A stretch of 7,923 nt of DNA from Flavobacteriaceae bacterium (GCA_947443815.1 CANEXR010000121.1:1-7923), one strand, 5' to 3'. Counted from the stretch's first letter, positions 1-6,390 are shown. The notes: generated by a model from the letters alone, not told the origin. Translations and numbers: made by a program.

Positions 1-187
1 CGGATTTTCTGTAAATACCAACTATAAAATGAGTATTAGTGGCAATAACGCTTGGGTAAGTCATGATGAAGAATCCACAACAGCGGATGGAAAAAAGACC
101 TTCTCTTATGAAATCAGAATGCTTGAAAAAATTAAAGGAGAATGGAAATTAGTCGGGCAATCCATTCATATTTACAAACAAGATTAA
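1..187 (+). CDS. NTF2-like (SnoaL/DUF4440-type) protein, 3' end only
   Basis: An open frame enters from the left edge (first full codon at base 2) and ends at TAA 185-187, giving the last 61 residues. The visible part has the pattern of the last beta strands of a small NTF2-fold domain: a strand around MSISGNNAWVSHDEE, a charged turn (TTADGKKT), a strand SYEIRMLEKIKGEWK and a final strand LVGQSIHIYKQD. The order 'ISG..AWVS', then 'R.LEKI.G.WK.VG', is typical of SnoaL-like/DUF4440 proteins in Bacteroidota. These are small ligand-binding or enzyme-like domains whose role usually cannot be told from sequence. The N-terminus, and any signal peptide, lies outside the window. The gene runs in the same direction as the glycosyltransferase, but 182 bases separate them, so co-transcription is uncertain. 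That it is a coding 3' end is secure; the family call is by pattern only. Confidence 0.68.
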   Translation, partial: GFSVNTNYKMSISGNNAWVSHDEESTTADGKKTFSYEIRMLEKIKGEWKLVGQSIHIYKQD

Positions 188-369
188 CCCTTTTAATGGT
201 ATTTATATTGATTTTTTTTGGCTGTGACTTTTAATTTCTTAAATTTATCAAAATCATTGTAATAGTATACTTCCAATTGATTTTAATTCCATAAAATACA
301 ATGCCTAACAAAAAAAGGCAGCGACCATTCCAATATTTTAAATAAAGTATAAATAAATAGATTCTCAAG
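188..369. other. Intergenic region with an imperfect inverted repeat
   Basis: This AT-rich gap contains no gene. It should carry the promoter of the downstream glycosyltransferase, but I find no exact TAnnTTTG element. The clearest structure is at 250-284: AAAATCATTG (250-259) faces CAATTGATTTT (274-284), which pair with a single bulged T, and the loop contains the palindrome AGTATACT (264-271). It lacks a T tract after the stem, so it is not a convincing intrinsic terminator; it could be an operator or chance in AT-rich DNA. A second short pair, TGCCT/AGGCA (302-320), is too weak to count. Confidence 0.35.
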
Positions 370-1596
370 ATGAAAATAGCTCTTTTTTCGAATGAATTTC
401 CACCAAACATTTATGGTGGTGCTGGTGTACATATCGATTTTCTTAGCCAAGAATTGGCCAAATTAGGTACTGTAGAAGTCCGTTGTTTTGGAGACCAAAA
501 TGAAGATACTACATCCATGCATGTACGAGGTATTGATTCTTGCCTAAGCAAAATGGATGATAAAGAAAACAGCCACATCAAAATGTTTCATAACTTGAGC
601 CGAAATGTTGAAATGTCGCAAGCAACTCCAAATGCAGATATTATTCACTGTCATACTTGGTACACCCATTTGGCAGGGGTTTTTACTAGAGAATTGCTAC
701 AAGTTCCGCTTATTTTAACCACGCATAGTTTAGAAACACATCGCCCTTGGAAAGTTGAACAATTAGGAAACGGTTATTTTCTATCTCGATGGATTGAAGA
801 CAAGGCCTATAAAACTGCCGATGGAGTTATTGCAGTCAGTGAACAAATGAAACAGGATGTAATTGAAGCCTATGATGTAGCACCTGAGAAAGTAACCGTA
901 ATCCATAACGGAATAGATCCCGAGTTCTACAAACCCACTTTTGATGAAGCTTTACTTTTAGAATATGGTATTAATCCCAACATTCCTTTTGTGCTTTTTG
1001 TGGGGCGTATCACCCGTCAAAAAGGGATTTCGCAACTCATAGCAGCCGCAAAACATTTCAATAAAAATTGTCAAGTTGTACTTTGCGCCGGTGCTCCTGA
1101 TACTCCAGAAATTGCAGCCGAAACTGAAGCTCTCATTGCCGATTTAAAATCAGAACGAGAGGGAATTATTTTAATATCAGAAATGCTTCCTCGCGAAAAA
1201 GTCAAAGTGTTATACAGTCACGCCCGTGTTTTTGCTTGTCCTTCATTATACGAACCTTTTGGCATCATCAATCTGGAAGCGATGGCATGTGAAACTCCCG
1301 TAGTAGGTAGTTTAGTTGGCGGAATTCCAGAAATAATTATTGAAGGAAACACCGGATATTTAGTACCTCTTGAAAGCATTTCGAGAACTGATTTTAATCC
1401 TGCTGATCCAGAATCTTTCCAGAAAAATTTTGCTGCGAAAATAAACCTGCTATTAGAAGATGAAGCCCTAGCTACAAAATTGGGAAAAGAAGGTCGTGTT
1501 CGTGTTTTAAAACAATTCAGTTGGGAATCAATAGCCAAAACAACTTTTGACTATTACCAAGAAGTAATCGCTCGATTTGAAAAAGAAAAAGCGTAA
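370..1596 (+). CDS. glgA: GT4 glycosyltransferase, Corynebacterium-type glycogen synthase family
   Basis: The 408-residue product is a GT-B fold, family GT4 enzyme. It opens with MKIALFSNEFPPNIYGGAGV, the N-terminal strand and Gly-rich loop (G16-G17-A18-G19) typical of the Corynebacterium-type glycogen synthases (C. glutamicum GlgA, M. tuberculosis GlgM). Further family motifs are HCHTWYTHLAG from residue 93, THSLETHRPWK from 118 and VIAVSEQM near 155. The second Rossmann half holds GRITRQKG (R213 and K218 expected to bind the donor phosphates) and the retaining-GT signature EPFGIINLE with E295 and E303 in E-x7-E spacing. Characterised relatives transfer glucose from ADP-glucose, either extending alpha-1,4-glucan or making maltose 1-phosphate from glucose 1-phosphate for the GlgE route; sequence alone does not say which applies here. 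It is cytosolic, with no signal peptide or membrane segment. No glgC, glgB or glgE is in view. The ATG has no Shine-Dalgarno, as usual for this phylum. A strong terminator follows, so it is probably monocistronic or last in its unit. Confidence 0.85.
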   Translation: MKIALFSNEFPPNIYGGAGVHIDFLSQELAKLGTVEVRCFGDQNEDTTSMHVRGIDSCLSKMDDKENSHIKMFHNLSRNVEMSQATPNADIIHCHTWYTHLAGVFTRELLQVPLILTTHSLETHRPWKVEQLGNGYFLSRWIEDKAYKTADGVIAVSEQMKQDVIEAYDVAPEKVTVIHNGIDPEFYKPTFDEALLLEYGINPNIPFVLFVGRITRQKGISQLIAAAKHFNKNCQVVLCAGAPDTPEIAAETEALIADLKSEREGIILISEMLPREKVKVLYSHARVFACPSLYEPFGIINLEAMACETPVVGSLVGGIPEIIIEGNTGYLVPLESISRTDFNPADPESFQKNFAAKINLLLEDEALATKLGKEGRVRVLKQFSWESIAKTTFDYYQEVIARFEKEKA

Positions 1597-1626
1597 TTCT
1601 AATAAATTATAAAAAGTTACAATAGC

Positions 1627-1675
1627 AAATCCATTTTATACTGTTCAAAAACAGCTAAAATGGATTTTTATTTTT
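1627..1675 (+). terminator. Intrinsic terminator after the glycogen synthase gene
   Basis: A perfect 12-bp stem, AAATCCATTTTA (1627-1638) with TAAAATGGATTT (1656-1667), encloses an inner CTGTT/AACAG stem (1641-1645 with 1650-1654) and a CAAA loop. It is followed by a T-rich tract to about 1675. It starts 30 bases after the TAA and separates the glycosyltransferase from the pepT unit. Confidence 0.85.
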
Positions 1676-1737
1676 CTACTAACTGAATTTTCAAACAACA
1701 GTTATTATTTCTGCAAAAAAAGCACTCGAAAAATGTT

Positions 1738-1745
1738 TATCTTTG
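1738..1745 (+). promoter_or_regulatory. Bacteroidota -7 element (TATCTTTG) for pepT
   Basis: TATCTTTG matches the Bacteroidota housekeeping -7 consensus TAnnTTTG exactly. No clear TTG -33 box is seen at the usual distance. Transcription would start near 1750-1753, just ahead of the ATG at 1760 and downstream of the ATG at 1733, so this element decides the pepT start. The leader would be under about 10 bases. Confidence 0.6.
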
Positions 1746-1759
1746 TTAAAAAAAGAAAA

Positions 1760-3037
1760 ATGCAACATATTATAGACCGATTCATCAGTTATGTAACGAT
1801 TGATACCGAATCGGATGCCAATTCTGAAACCACACCAAGTACCGAAAAACAATGGATTCTTGCTCATAAACTAGTAGCGGAACTAAAAGCTATTGGGATG
1901 CAAGACGTTACTATTGATGAGAAAGCCTATATTATGGCTACTTTACCTAGTAATGTGACTCATGAAGTTCCTGTAATTGGATTCATATCGCATTTTGACA
2001 CTTCCCCAGATTTTTGCGGTGCTAATGTAAAGCCCCAAATAATTCCAAATTATGATGGAACCGATACTGTACTAAATAAAGCAAAAAACATAGTATTATC
2101 GCCCAATTATTTCAAAGATTTATTACTTTATAAAGGACAAACTTTAATAACCACAGACGGAACCACTTTATTGGGTGCCGATGATAAAGCGGGAATTACC
2201 GAGATTGTCACTGCCATGGAATTCCTTATCCAAAATCCTGAAATCCAACACGGAAAAATCAGAATTGGATTTACACCTGACGAGGAAATAGGGCGTGGCG
2301 CACACTATTTTGATGTAGAAAAATTTGGTGCACAATGGGCTTACACCATGGATGGAAGTCAAATTGGCGAATTAGAATATGAAAATTTTAATGCAGCTGG
2401 AGCCAAAATTACGTTCAAAGGAAAAAGTGTACATCCCGGCTATGCCAAAGGAAAAATGATAAATTCGATGTTGATTGCCAATGATTTTATCAATGAATTG
2501 CCAAAAGGAGAGACTCCACAAGAAACCAAAGGGTATGAAGGTTTTTTTCATGTACATCATTTGTCTGGAAGTATTGAAGAAACTGTTTTAGAATTGATTA
2601 TTCGAGATCATAACAAGAAAAAATTCGAAAAAAGAAAAGCCTTAATTACAAAAATCACCAGAAAAATAAATAAAAAATTTGCCAAACAGTTTGGTGAAGC
2701 TATTGTAATAGCAGAAATAAAAGACCAATATTACAATATGAAAGAGAAAATAATTCCTGTAAAATATATTGTAGATATTGCCGAAAAAGCGATGAAAGAA
2801 TTAGGAATTAAACCTATTATAAAACCCATTCGAGGTGGAACAGATGGTTCTCAATTATCCTACAAAGGATTACCCTGTCCTAATATTTTTGCTGGTGGGC
2901 ATAATTTTCATGGAAAATATGAATACGTACCCGTAGAAAGTATGCAAAAAGCAGTTGATGTAATTGTAAAAATTGCACAATTGACTAGCACAACGGATTA
3001 CGCCACATCCAAAGGAAAAATACAAAACACAAAATAA
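1760..3037 (+). CDS. pepT: Peptidase T (tripeptide aminopeptidase), M20B
   Basis: The 425-residue product is peptidase T, a cytosolic di-zinc aminopeptidase that releases the N-terminal residue from tripeptides. The metal site is complete by family pattern: H78 and D80 in SHFDTS, D141 in LLGADDKAG, the catalytic and ligand pair E175-E176 in TPDEEIGRGA, D198 in TMDGS, and H381 in GGHNFHG. The small dimerisation domain lies between the D198 and H381 blocks, followed by the conserved RGGTDGSQLS. The N-terminus QHIIDRFISYVTIDTESDAN and PSTEKQW align with other PepT proteins (E. coli begins MDKLLERFLNYVSLDTQS). I therefore start at ATG 1760; the frame is open from ATG 1733, but the nine extra residues MFIFVKKRK have no counterpart, and the -7 element lies inside that stretch. 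The gene is somewhat longer than E. coli PepT, with a non-conserved polar tail. The next gene starts two bases after its stop, suggesting an operon. Confidence 0.93.
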   Translation: MQHIIDRFISYVTIDTESDANSETTPSTEKQWILAHKLVAELKAIGMQDVTIDEKAYIMATLPSNVTHEVPVIGFISHFDTSPDFCGANVKPQIIPNYDGTDTVLNKAKNIVLSPNYFKDLLLYKGQTLITTDGTTLLGADDKAGITEIVTAMEFLIQNPEIQHGKIRIGFTPDEEIGRGAHYFDVEKFGAQWAYTMDGSQIGELEYENFNAAGAKITFKGKSVHPGYAKGKMINSMLIANDFINELPKGETPQETKGYEGFFHVHHLSGSIEETVLELIIRDHNKKKFEKRKALITKITRKINKKFAKQFGEAIVIAEIKDQYYNMKEKIIPVKYIVDIAEKAMKELGIKPIIKPIRGGTDGSQLSYKGLPCPNIFAGGHNFHGKYEYVPVESMQKAVDVIVKIAQLTSTTDYATSKGKIQNTK

Positions 3038-3039
3038 AT

Positions 3040-3630
3040 TTGGACAAGCCAAAATCCATACCACACAAATGGGATAAAGTCAATTCTTGGTCTGAGGAAC
3101 TCGAATGGCTTCAATCTATTATCGCCAAAACGGAACTCATAGAAAAAACCAAATGGGGTGCTGCCGTTTATGTTTTAAATGATAAAAATGTGCTTGGAAT
3201 AGGTGGATTCAAAAATTATTTCGCCATTTGGTTTTTTAACGGTGTTTTTCTAAAAGACAAAAAAAAAGTCTTAGTCAATGCTAATGAAGGGGTTACTAAA
3301 TCTTTACGCCAATGGCGACTTACCACAAAAGAAGAAGCGAATGAAAAAGAAATCCTTTCTTATATTTTAGAAGCAATAGAAAATGAAAAGCAAGGAAAAA
3401 TAATTAAAGCAGAAAAAAAAGCAACAATTATTTCTGCACTCTTACAAAAAGAATTGGAGGCTGATTCCCTTTTAGCAGTAGCATTTAAAGCTTTTACCCC
3501 TTATAAACAATATGAATTTTTAGAATACATCGAAACTGCAAAACGCGAAGAAACTAAACGCATCCGGATTGAAAAGATAAAACCCATGATTCTAAATAAC
3601 ATCGGTTTAAATGATAAGTACAGATCATAA
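3040..3630 (+). CDS. DUF1801 / YdeI-OmdA family protein
   Basis: The 196-residue protein has the two-part layout common in Bacteroidota. A DUF1801-like domain (about residues 18-115) contains ELIEKTKWGAAVYVLNDKNVLGIGGFKNYFAIWFFNGVFLKD. A C-terminal YdeI/OmdA-type helical segment (about 140-185) contains AFKAFTPYKQYEFLEYIETAKREETKRIRIEKIKPMI. The function of these cytosolic proteins is not established; the 'OmpD-associated' or 'bacteriocin protection' labels come from enterobacterial relatives and should not be carried over. The start is TTG at 3040: the frame has a stop at 2986-2988, no ATG or GTG between them, and no internal ATG until MILNN near the C-terminus. The residues after TTG (DKPKSIPHKWDKVNSW) resemble the normal start of this family. 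The TTG lies two bases after the pepT stop, so translation is probably coupled to pepT. A terminator follows immediately. Confidence 0.82.
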   Translation: MDKPKSIPHKWDKVNSWSEELEWLQSIIAKTELIEKTKWGAAVYVLNDKNVLGIGGFKNYFAIWFFNGVFLKDKKKVLVNANEGVTKSLRQWRLTTKEEANEKEILSYILEAIENEKQGKIIKAEKKATIISALLQKELEADSLLAVAFKAFTPYKQYEFLEYIETAKREETKRIRIEKIKPMILNNIGLNDKYRS

Positions 3631-3631
3631 T

Positions 3632-3660
3632 AAAAACGCCATGAAAATCATGGCGTTTTT
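3632..3660. terminator. Bidirectional intrinsic terminator between convergent units
   Basis: AAAAACGCCATGA (3632-3644) pairs perfectly with TCATGGCGTTTTT (3648-3660) around a three-base AAA loop; the T run continues to 3664 on the plus strand. Read on the minus strand, the same hairpin is followed by a T tract (complement of the A run at 3632-3636). It therefore serves both the pepT-YdeI-family unit and the converging yajC unit, which ends at 3680. Confidence 0.9.
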
Positions 3661-3679
3661 TTTTATAACAGAAAAATGT

Positions 3680-3955
3680 CTATTGCTTTTTATTCAATGC
3701 TGCACTCATTTCCATAGAGATAGCAGAGCGTTCCATTTTTAATTTTCCTGACATTGTTTCGATAACAACGGTTGTTTCTGCAAGTTCAGAAACTTTACCG
3801 TGAAGTCCACTTTTAGTGATGATCTTATCACCAACTTTCAATGCACTTTCAAATTCTTTTTCAGATTTGGCTCTTTTTTGTTGCGGTCTAATCATAAAGA
3901 AATAGATTACTACAAACATTAATAAAAAGGGTGCAAATTGAGTTAATTTTTCCAT
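3680..3955 (-). CDS. yajC: Preprotein translocase accessory subunit YajC
   Basis: The 91-residue product has the standard YajC architecture: a single N-terminal membrane helix (about residues 7-22, FAPFLLMFVVIYFFMI), followed at once by the hallmark RPQQKR (23-28). A small cytosolic domain then carries ALKVGDKIITKSGLHGKVSEL and a beta-rich VVIETMSGKLKMERSAI. YajC associates with SecDF at the SecYEG translocon in the inner membrane and has a helper role in protein export. Length and start (MEKLTQFAPF) are typical. It lies 46 bases downstream of nusB on the same strand with no promoter-like TAnnTTTG in the gap, so it is probably co-transcribed with nusB. It is the last gene before the bidirectional terminator. 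Confidence 0.95.
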   Translation of the reverse strand: MEKLTQFAPFLLMFVVIYFFMIRPQQKRAKSEKEFESALKVGDKIITKSGLHGKVSELAETTVVIETMSGKLKMERSAISMEMSAALNKKQ

Positions 3956-4001
3956 AATTGAAATTCGTATAAATTGTTATTTGTTTTTGTGATTTTAGTC
4001 T

Positions 4002-4946
4002 TCACATTAAACCTCGACCCGCTTTAATCATTTTTTTGTTAGCCTGAAGTTCTTTTACTAAGTTGTCTAAAATTCCGTTGATAAAAATACTACTTTTTGG
4101 AGTAGAATATTCTTTGGCAACTTCTAAATATTCATTTAAAGTTACTTTTACTGGAATTGAAGGAAATTTCAAGAATTCACATATAGCCATTTTCAAAATA
4201 ATAGTATCTATTTCTGCAATTCTATCACTGTCCCAATTGGGTGTTTTATCATCGTATTCTTTGGCTAATTCCCGTTCGTTTAAAACTGTTTTTCGAAACA
4301 AATCACGCACAAAATCTTTGTCTTCATTGTCCTTGTATAATTTAGGAACTCTGAAATTATCATCCTCTCCTGATTTTATCGCCTTTAATTGCTTGATAAT
4401 ATGCGTATTTACTAACGGAATATCATCTACCCAAGTCAATTTATCATCTTCCAAGTAATCATATAATTTTTCGTTAGGAACAATTACTTCCATAAAAACA
4501 GCTACTATAAATTCTCGGTCTTCCTCGAAAGTGTTCACCGCATTACTCATGTAATTAGCATACAAGGTACTTTCTTTTACAGCATTCAACAATAAAATGA
4601 TATAATCATCATTTAAAGTCCAATTGTTGATTTTACGATTTTCTAAAGCAATACTAAGCGAATTATTTTCAGCTAGAATTTGGAAAATACTATTTTTAAT
4701 AAACTTTTCGTTTGGATTTCGTTCTGCGGGGGTAGCAAGGTGTTTTTGACTTGATAAATGCAAAAAGATAGTTTCTTTTTTACATATTTCAATCAAAGAA
4801 GAAAGCATTATAAGGTATAAATCCTGAATGGCATCGATACTGTAGAAAAGGAATTTCTCTTCTTTTTCCATATTATCCGAACCGTTTTGATGCATCGCAT
4901 AAATGGACTGCATTACTTTGACGCGTATGTGTCTTCTGTTTACCAC
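4002..4946 (-). CDS. nusB: Transcription antitermination factor NusB, long Bacteroidota form
   Basis: The 314-residue protein begins VNRRHIRVKVMQSIYAMHQ, the NusB-type first helix. It ends with the canonical C-terminal NusB helices: WDSDRIAEIDTIILKMAICEFL (about 238-259), IPVKVTLNEYLEVAKEYSTPKSSIFINGILDNL (about 262-294). NusB binds boxA RNA with NusE (ribosomal protein S10) and supports antitermination in rRNA operons. Typical NusB is about 140 residues; here a helical, charged segment of about 170 residues separates the first helix from the C-terminal part, as is usual in Bacteroidota. The start is GTG at 4944-4946, because RRHIRVKVMQ is the conserved beginning; the next in-frame ATG (4911-4913, MQSIYAMHQ) would cut this RNA-binding Arg-rich stretch. 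A TATTTTTG -7 element lies 28 bases upstream, which fits the GTG start. The gene ends ATG-TGA just ahead of yajC. Confidence 0.92.
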   Translation of the reverse strand: MVNRRHIRVKVMQSIYAMHQNGSDNMEKEEKFLFYSIDAIQDLYLIMLSSLIEICKKETIFLHLSSQKHLATPAERNPNEKFIKNSIFQILAENNSLSIALENRKINNWTLNDDYIILLLNAVKESTLYANYMSNAVNTFEEDREFIVAVFMEVIVPNEKLYDYLEDDKLTWVDDIPLVNTHIIKQLKAIKSGEDDNFRVPKLYKDNEDKDFVRDLFRKTVLNERELAKEYDDKTPNWDSDRIAEIDTIILKMAICEFLKFPSIPVKVTLNEYLEVAKEYSTPKSSIFINGILDNLVKELQANKKMIKAGRGLM

Positions 4947-4974
4947 CTTGTAAGAACTTTTAAAAATTAGGGTG

Positions 4975-4982
4975 CAAAAATA
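4975..4982 (-). promoter_or_regulatory. -7 promoter element (TATTTTTG) for nusB-yajC
   Basis: On the minus strand TATTTTTG, followed by CA, fits TAnnTTTG exactly. It would place the transcript start near 4967-4970, about 22 bases before the nusB GTG. No TTG -33 box is evident at 17-23 bases upstream. It gives nusB-yajC its own promoter, separate from the dehydrogenase gene. Confidence 0.5.
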
Positions 4983-4999
4983 AGAATTAGATATGTGAA

Positions 5000-5040
5000 A
5001 ATAAAATTAAAACTGCTTTTTTTAAATTTAAAAAGAAGTT
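5000..5040 (-). terminator. Possible weak terminator after the leucine dehydrogenase gene
   Basis: Read on the minus strand, AACTTCTTTTT pairs with AAAAAGCAGTT with one mismatch in the stem, centred on the perfect palindrome TTTTTAAATTTAAAAA (5019-5034). It is followed by a T-rich tail (complement of 5000-5012). The stem is almost all A-T and lies 73 bases past the stop, so it would be a weak terminator; readthrough into nusB is likely. The rest of the 166-base gap (4947-5112) holds only the nusB -7 element and a 5-bp TTGCC/GGCAA pair. Confidence 0.35.
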
Positions 5041-5112
5041 ATAGAATTGTTACCAATGACAAATTTGATTTTGCCACTGGCAACTGTACTCTATTTTATA
5101 ATTTCTGAATTA

Positions 5113-6216
5113 TTATTTTTTATTTGCTATTTTTCTTAAATCAATACGATTTTGAGCTATTGTCAAAGCCGCTTGATGTGTTGTAATTCCATTTGCAATA
5201 GCAAAATCTATTATTTCTAAAGTTGTATTGTATATATTTTCAGTTTTACGCATGATTTCAGCTTTGTCATAATGTTCTAATTCTGCATAAACATTAATGA
5301 TTCCGCCGGCATTAATTAAAAAATCAGGGGCATAAAGAATTCCTCTTTCTTGTAATATCGCCCCGTGAATCGTTTCGTTTGCTAATTGATTATTGGCTGC
5401 GCCAGCAATTACTTTTGCTTTTATTTTATGAACCGTCATATCGTTTAGAGTGGCTCCCATTGCACAAGGCGCATAAATATCCACATCGGCTGCATACAAA
5501 TCATCGCCGGTAAATATTTTGGCATTGTACTTTGCTCCTACTTCGTATAACCGTTCTTCATTGATATCAGTAATAGTAACTTGTGCGCCTTCTTTGGTTA
5601 AATAATCAACTAAAGTTTCGCCTACATGACCAATTCCTTGTACTAAAATTTTTTTTCCATCCAAAACATCCGAACCAAATTGATGTTTGGCGGCAGCTTT
5701 CATCCCAAGATAAACACCATAAGCTGTAATTGGAGAAGGATTTCCTGCCCCTCCTCTATCCTCCGAAATACCAGTGACATATGGAGTAACATCCCTTACA
5801 ATATCCATGTCTTTTGTTTCCATTCCTACATCCTCAGCAGTGATGTATCTTCCGCTCAAAGAATGAACAAATTCTCCGAACTTACGCATTAATTCGGGTG
5901 TTTTTTGGGTTTTGGCATCGCCAATAATAACTGCTTTTCCACCACCAATATTCAAGCCTGTAATCGCTGCTTTGTACGTCATTCCTCTAGAAAGTCGCAA
6001 GACATCATTTAATGCTTCCCATTCATTGGCATAATTAAACATTCGTGTTCCACCTAAAGCTGGCCCCATAACCGAATTATGAATACCAATAATTGCTTTT
6101 AAACCTGTATCTTTGTCATTGCAAAATACAATTTGTTCATGGTCATCAAATGATAATTGACCAAAAACAGGATCTATTTTTTGAAGTTCCTTGCCTGATG
6201 TGAAAGCTGCATTCAT
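5113..6216 (-). CDS. bcd: Leucine (branched-chain amino acid) dehydrogenase, Glu/Leu/Phe/Val family
   Basis: The 367-residue NAD-dependent enzyme reversibly deaminates L-leucine, and usually valine and isoleucine, to the 2-oxo acid and ammonia. In the N-terminal domain are GPALGGTRM (51-59), the substrate lysine K82 in RGMTYKAA, the catalytic lysine K94 in GLNIGGGKAV and the catalytic aspartate D129 in TAEDVGM; the 12-residue spacing of the two lysines matches Bacillus leucine dehydrogenase. GNPSPITAYGV (158-168) precedes the NAD domain, with GIGHVG (194-199) and the ribose-binding D216. The length equals the leucine/valine group (about 350-370), shorter than glutamate dehydrogenases; leucine versus valine or phenylalanine preference is by overall similarity only. 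It is cytosolic, and could supply branched 2-oxo acids for iso-fatty acid synthesis, which is abundant in this phylum. Start ATG 6214-6216 has an A-rich leader and a -7 element 44 bases upstream. It diverges from the ABC exporter gene. Confidence 0.93.
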   Translation of the reverse strand: MNAAFTSGKELQKIDPVFGQLSFDDHEQIVFCNDKDTGLKAIIGIHNSVMGPALGGTRMFNYANEWEALNDVLRLSRGMTYKAAITGLNIGGGKAVIIGDAKTQKTPELMRKFGEFVHSLSGRYITAEDVGMETKDMDIVRDVTPYVTGISEDRGGAGNPSPITAYGVYLGMKAAAKHQFGSDVLDGKKILVQGIGHVGETLVDYLTKEGAQVTITDINEERLYEVGAKYNAKIFTGDDLYAADVDIYAPCAMGATLNDMTVHKIKAKVIAGAANNQLANETIHGAILQERGILYAPDFLINAGGIINVYAELEHYDKAEIMRKTENIYNTTLEIIDFAIANGITTHQAALTIAQNRIDLRKIANKK

Positions 6217-6259
6217 AGTTTTTAAAATTTTAAATTGCGAATTTATTAAAAATGTATCT

Positions 6260-6267
6260 CAAAAATA
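6260..6267 (-). promoter_or_regulatory. -7 promoter element (TATTTTTG) for leucine dehydrogenase
   Basis: On the minus strand TATTTTTG matches TAnnTTTG exactly. The transcript would start near 6252-6255, leaving a leader of about 35-40 bases, highly A/T-rich and without Shine-Dalgarno. No good TTG -33 box is seen. Because the surroundings are very AT-rich, a chance match is possible. Confidence 0.45.
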
Positions 6268-6365
6268 ATTAAAAAATACGAATATCATAATTTATTTAAA
6301 CAAAATTAACTATTTGTGAATTTTATATAAATAATTAGAAAAAATTAAATTTATTAAAAAAAGAG

Positions 6366-6390
6366 AATAATTCTAAAAAAAAGAATTATT
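6366..6390 (+). repeat. Inverted repeat in the ABC exporter leader
   Basis: AATAATTCT (6366-6374) and AGAATTATT (6382-6390) are perfect 9-bp inverted repeats around a loop of seven A residues, ending 23 bases before the ATG at 6414. There is no T tract behind it on the plus strand, so it is not a terminator. It could be an RNA hairpin in the 5' leader or an operator for the divergent pair. The remainder of 6217-6413 is A/T-rich with no further gene, and I see no exact TAnnTTTG for the exporter. Confidence 0.45.

Noticed and set aside
302..320. TGCCT/AGGCA pair as a possible terminator of the first gene.
   Set aside because: Five pairs, a 9-base loop, no T tract, and more than 100 bases beyond the stop.
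1218..1538. Minus-strand open frame of 106 codons inside the glycogen synthase gene.
   Set aside because: Antisense shadow of a well-conserved gene; it crosses the E-x7-E motif region and has no family pattern of its own.
3943..4005. A 20-codon frame on the minus strand, starting with GTG in the nusB ATG-TGA end and running into the yajC start.
   Set aside because: It is lysine/asparagine-rich as expected from AT-rich DNA, has no recognisable motif, and is best read as spacer; it could at most be a translational coupling leader.
4063..4458. Plus-strand open frame of 131 codons inside nusB.
   Set aside because: Antisense shadow with Ser/Leu-rich composition; the nusB frame carries the conserved residues.
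5065..5085. TTGCC/GGCAA hairpin downstream of leucine dehydrogenase.
   Set aside because: Only five pairs with a three-base loop and no T-rich tail on the minus strand; the A-T dyad at 5019-5034 is the better, though still weak, candidate.
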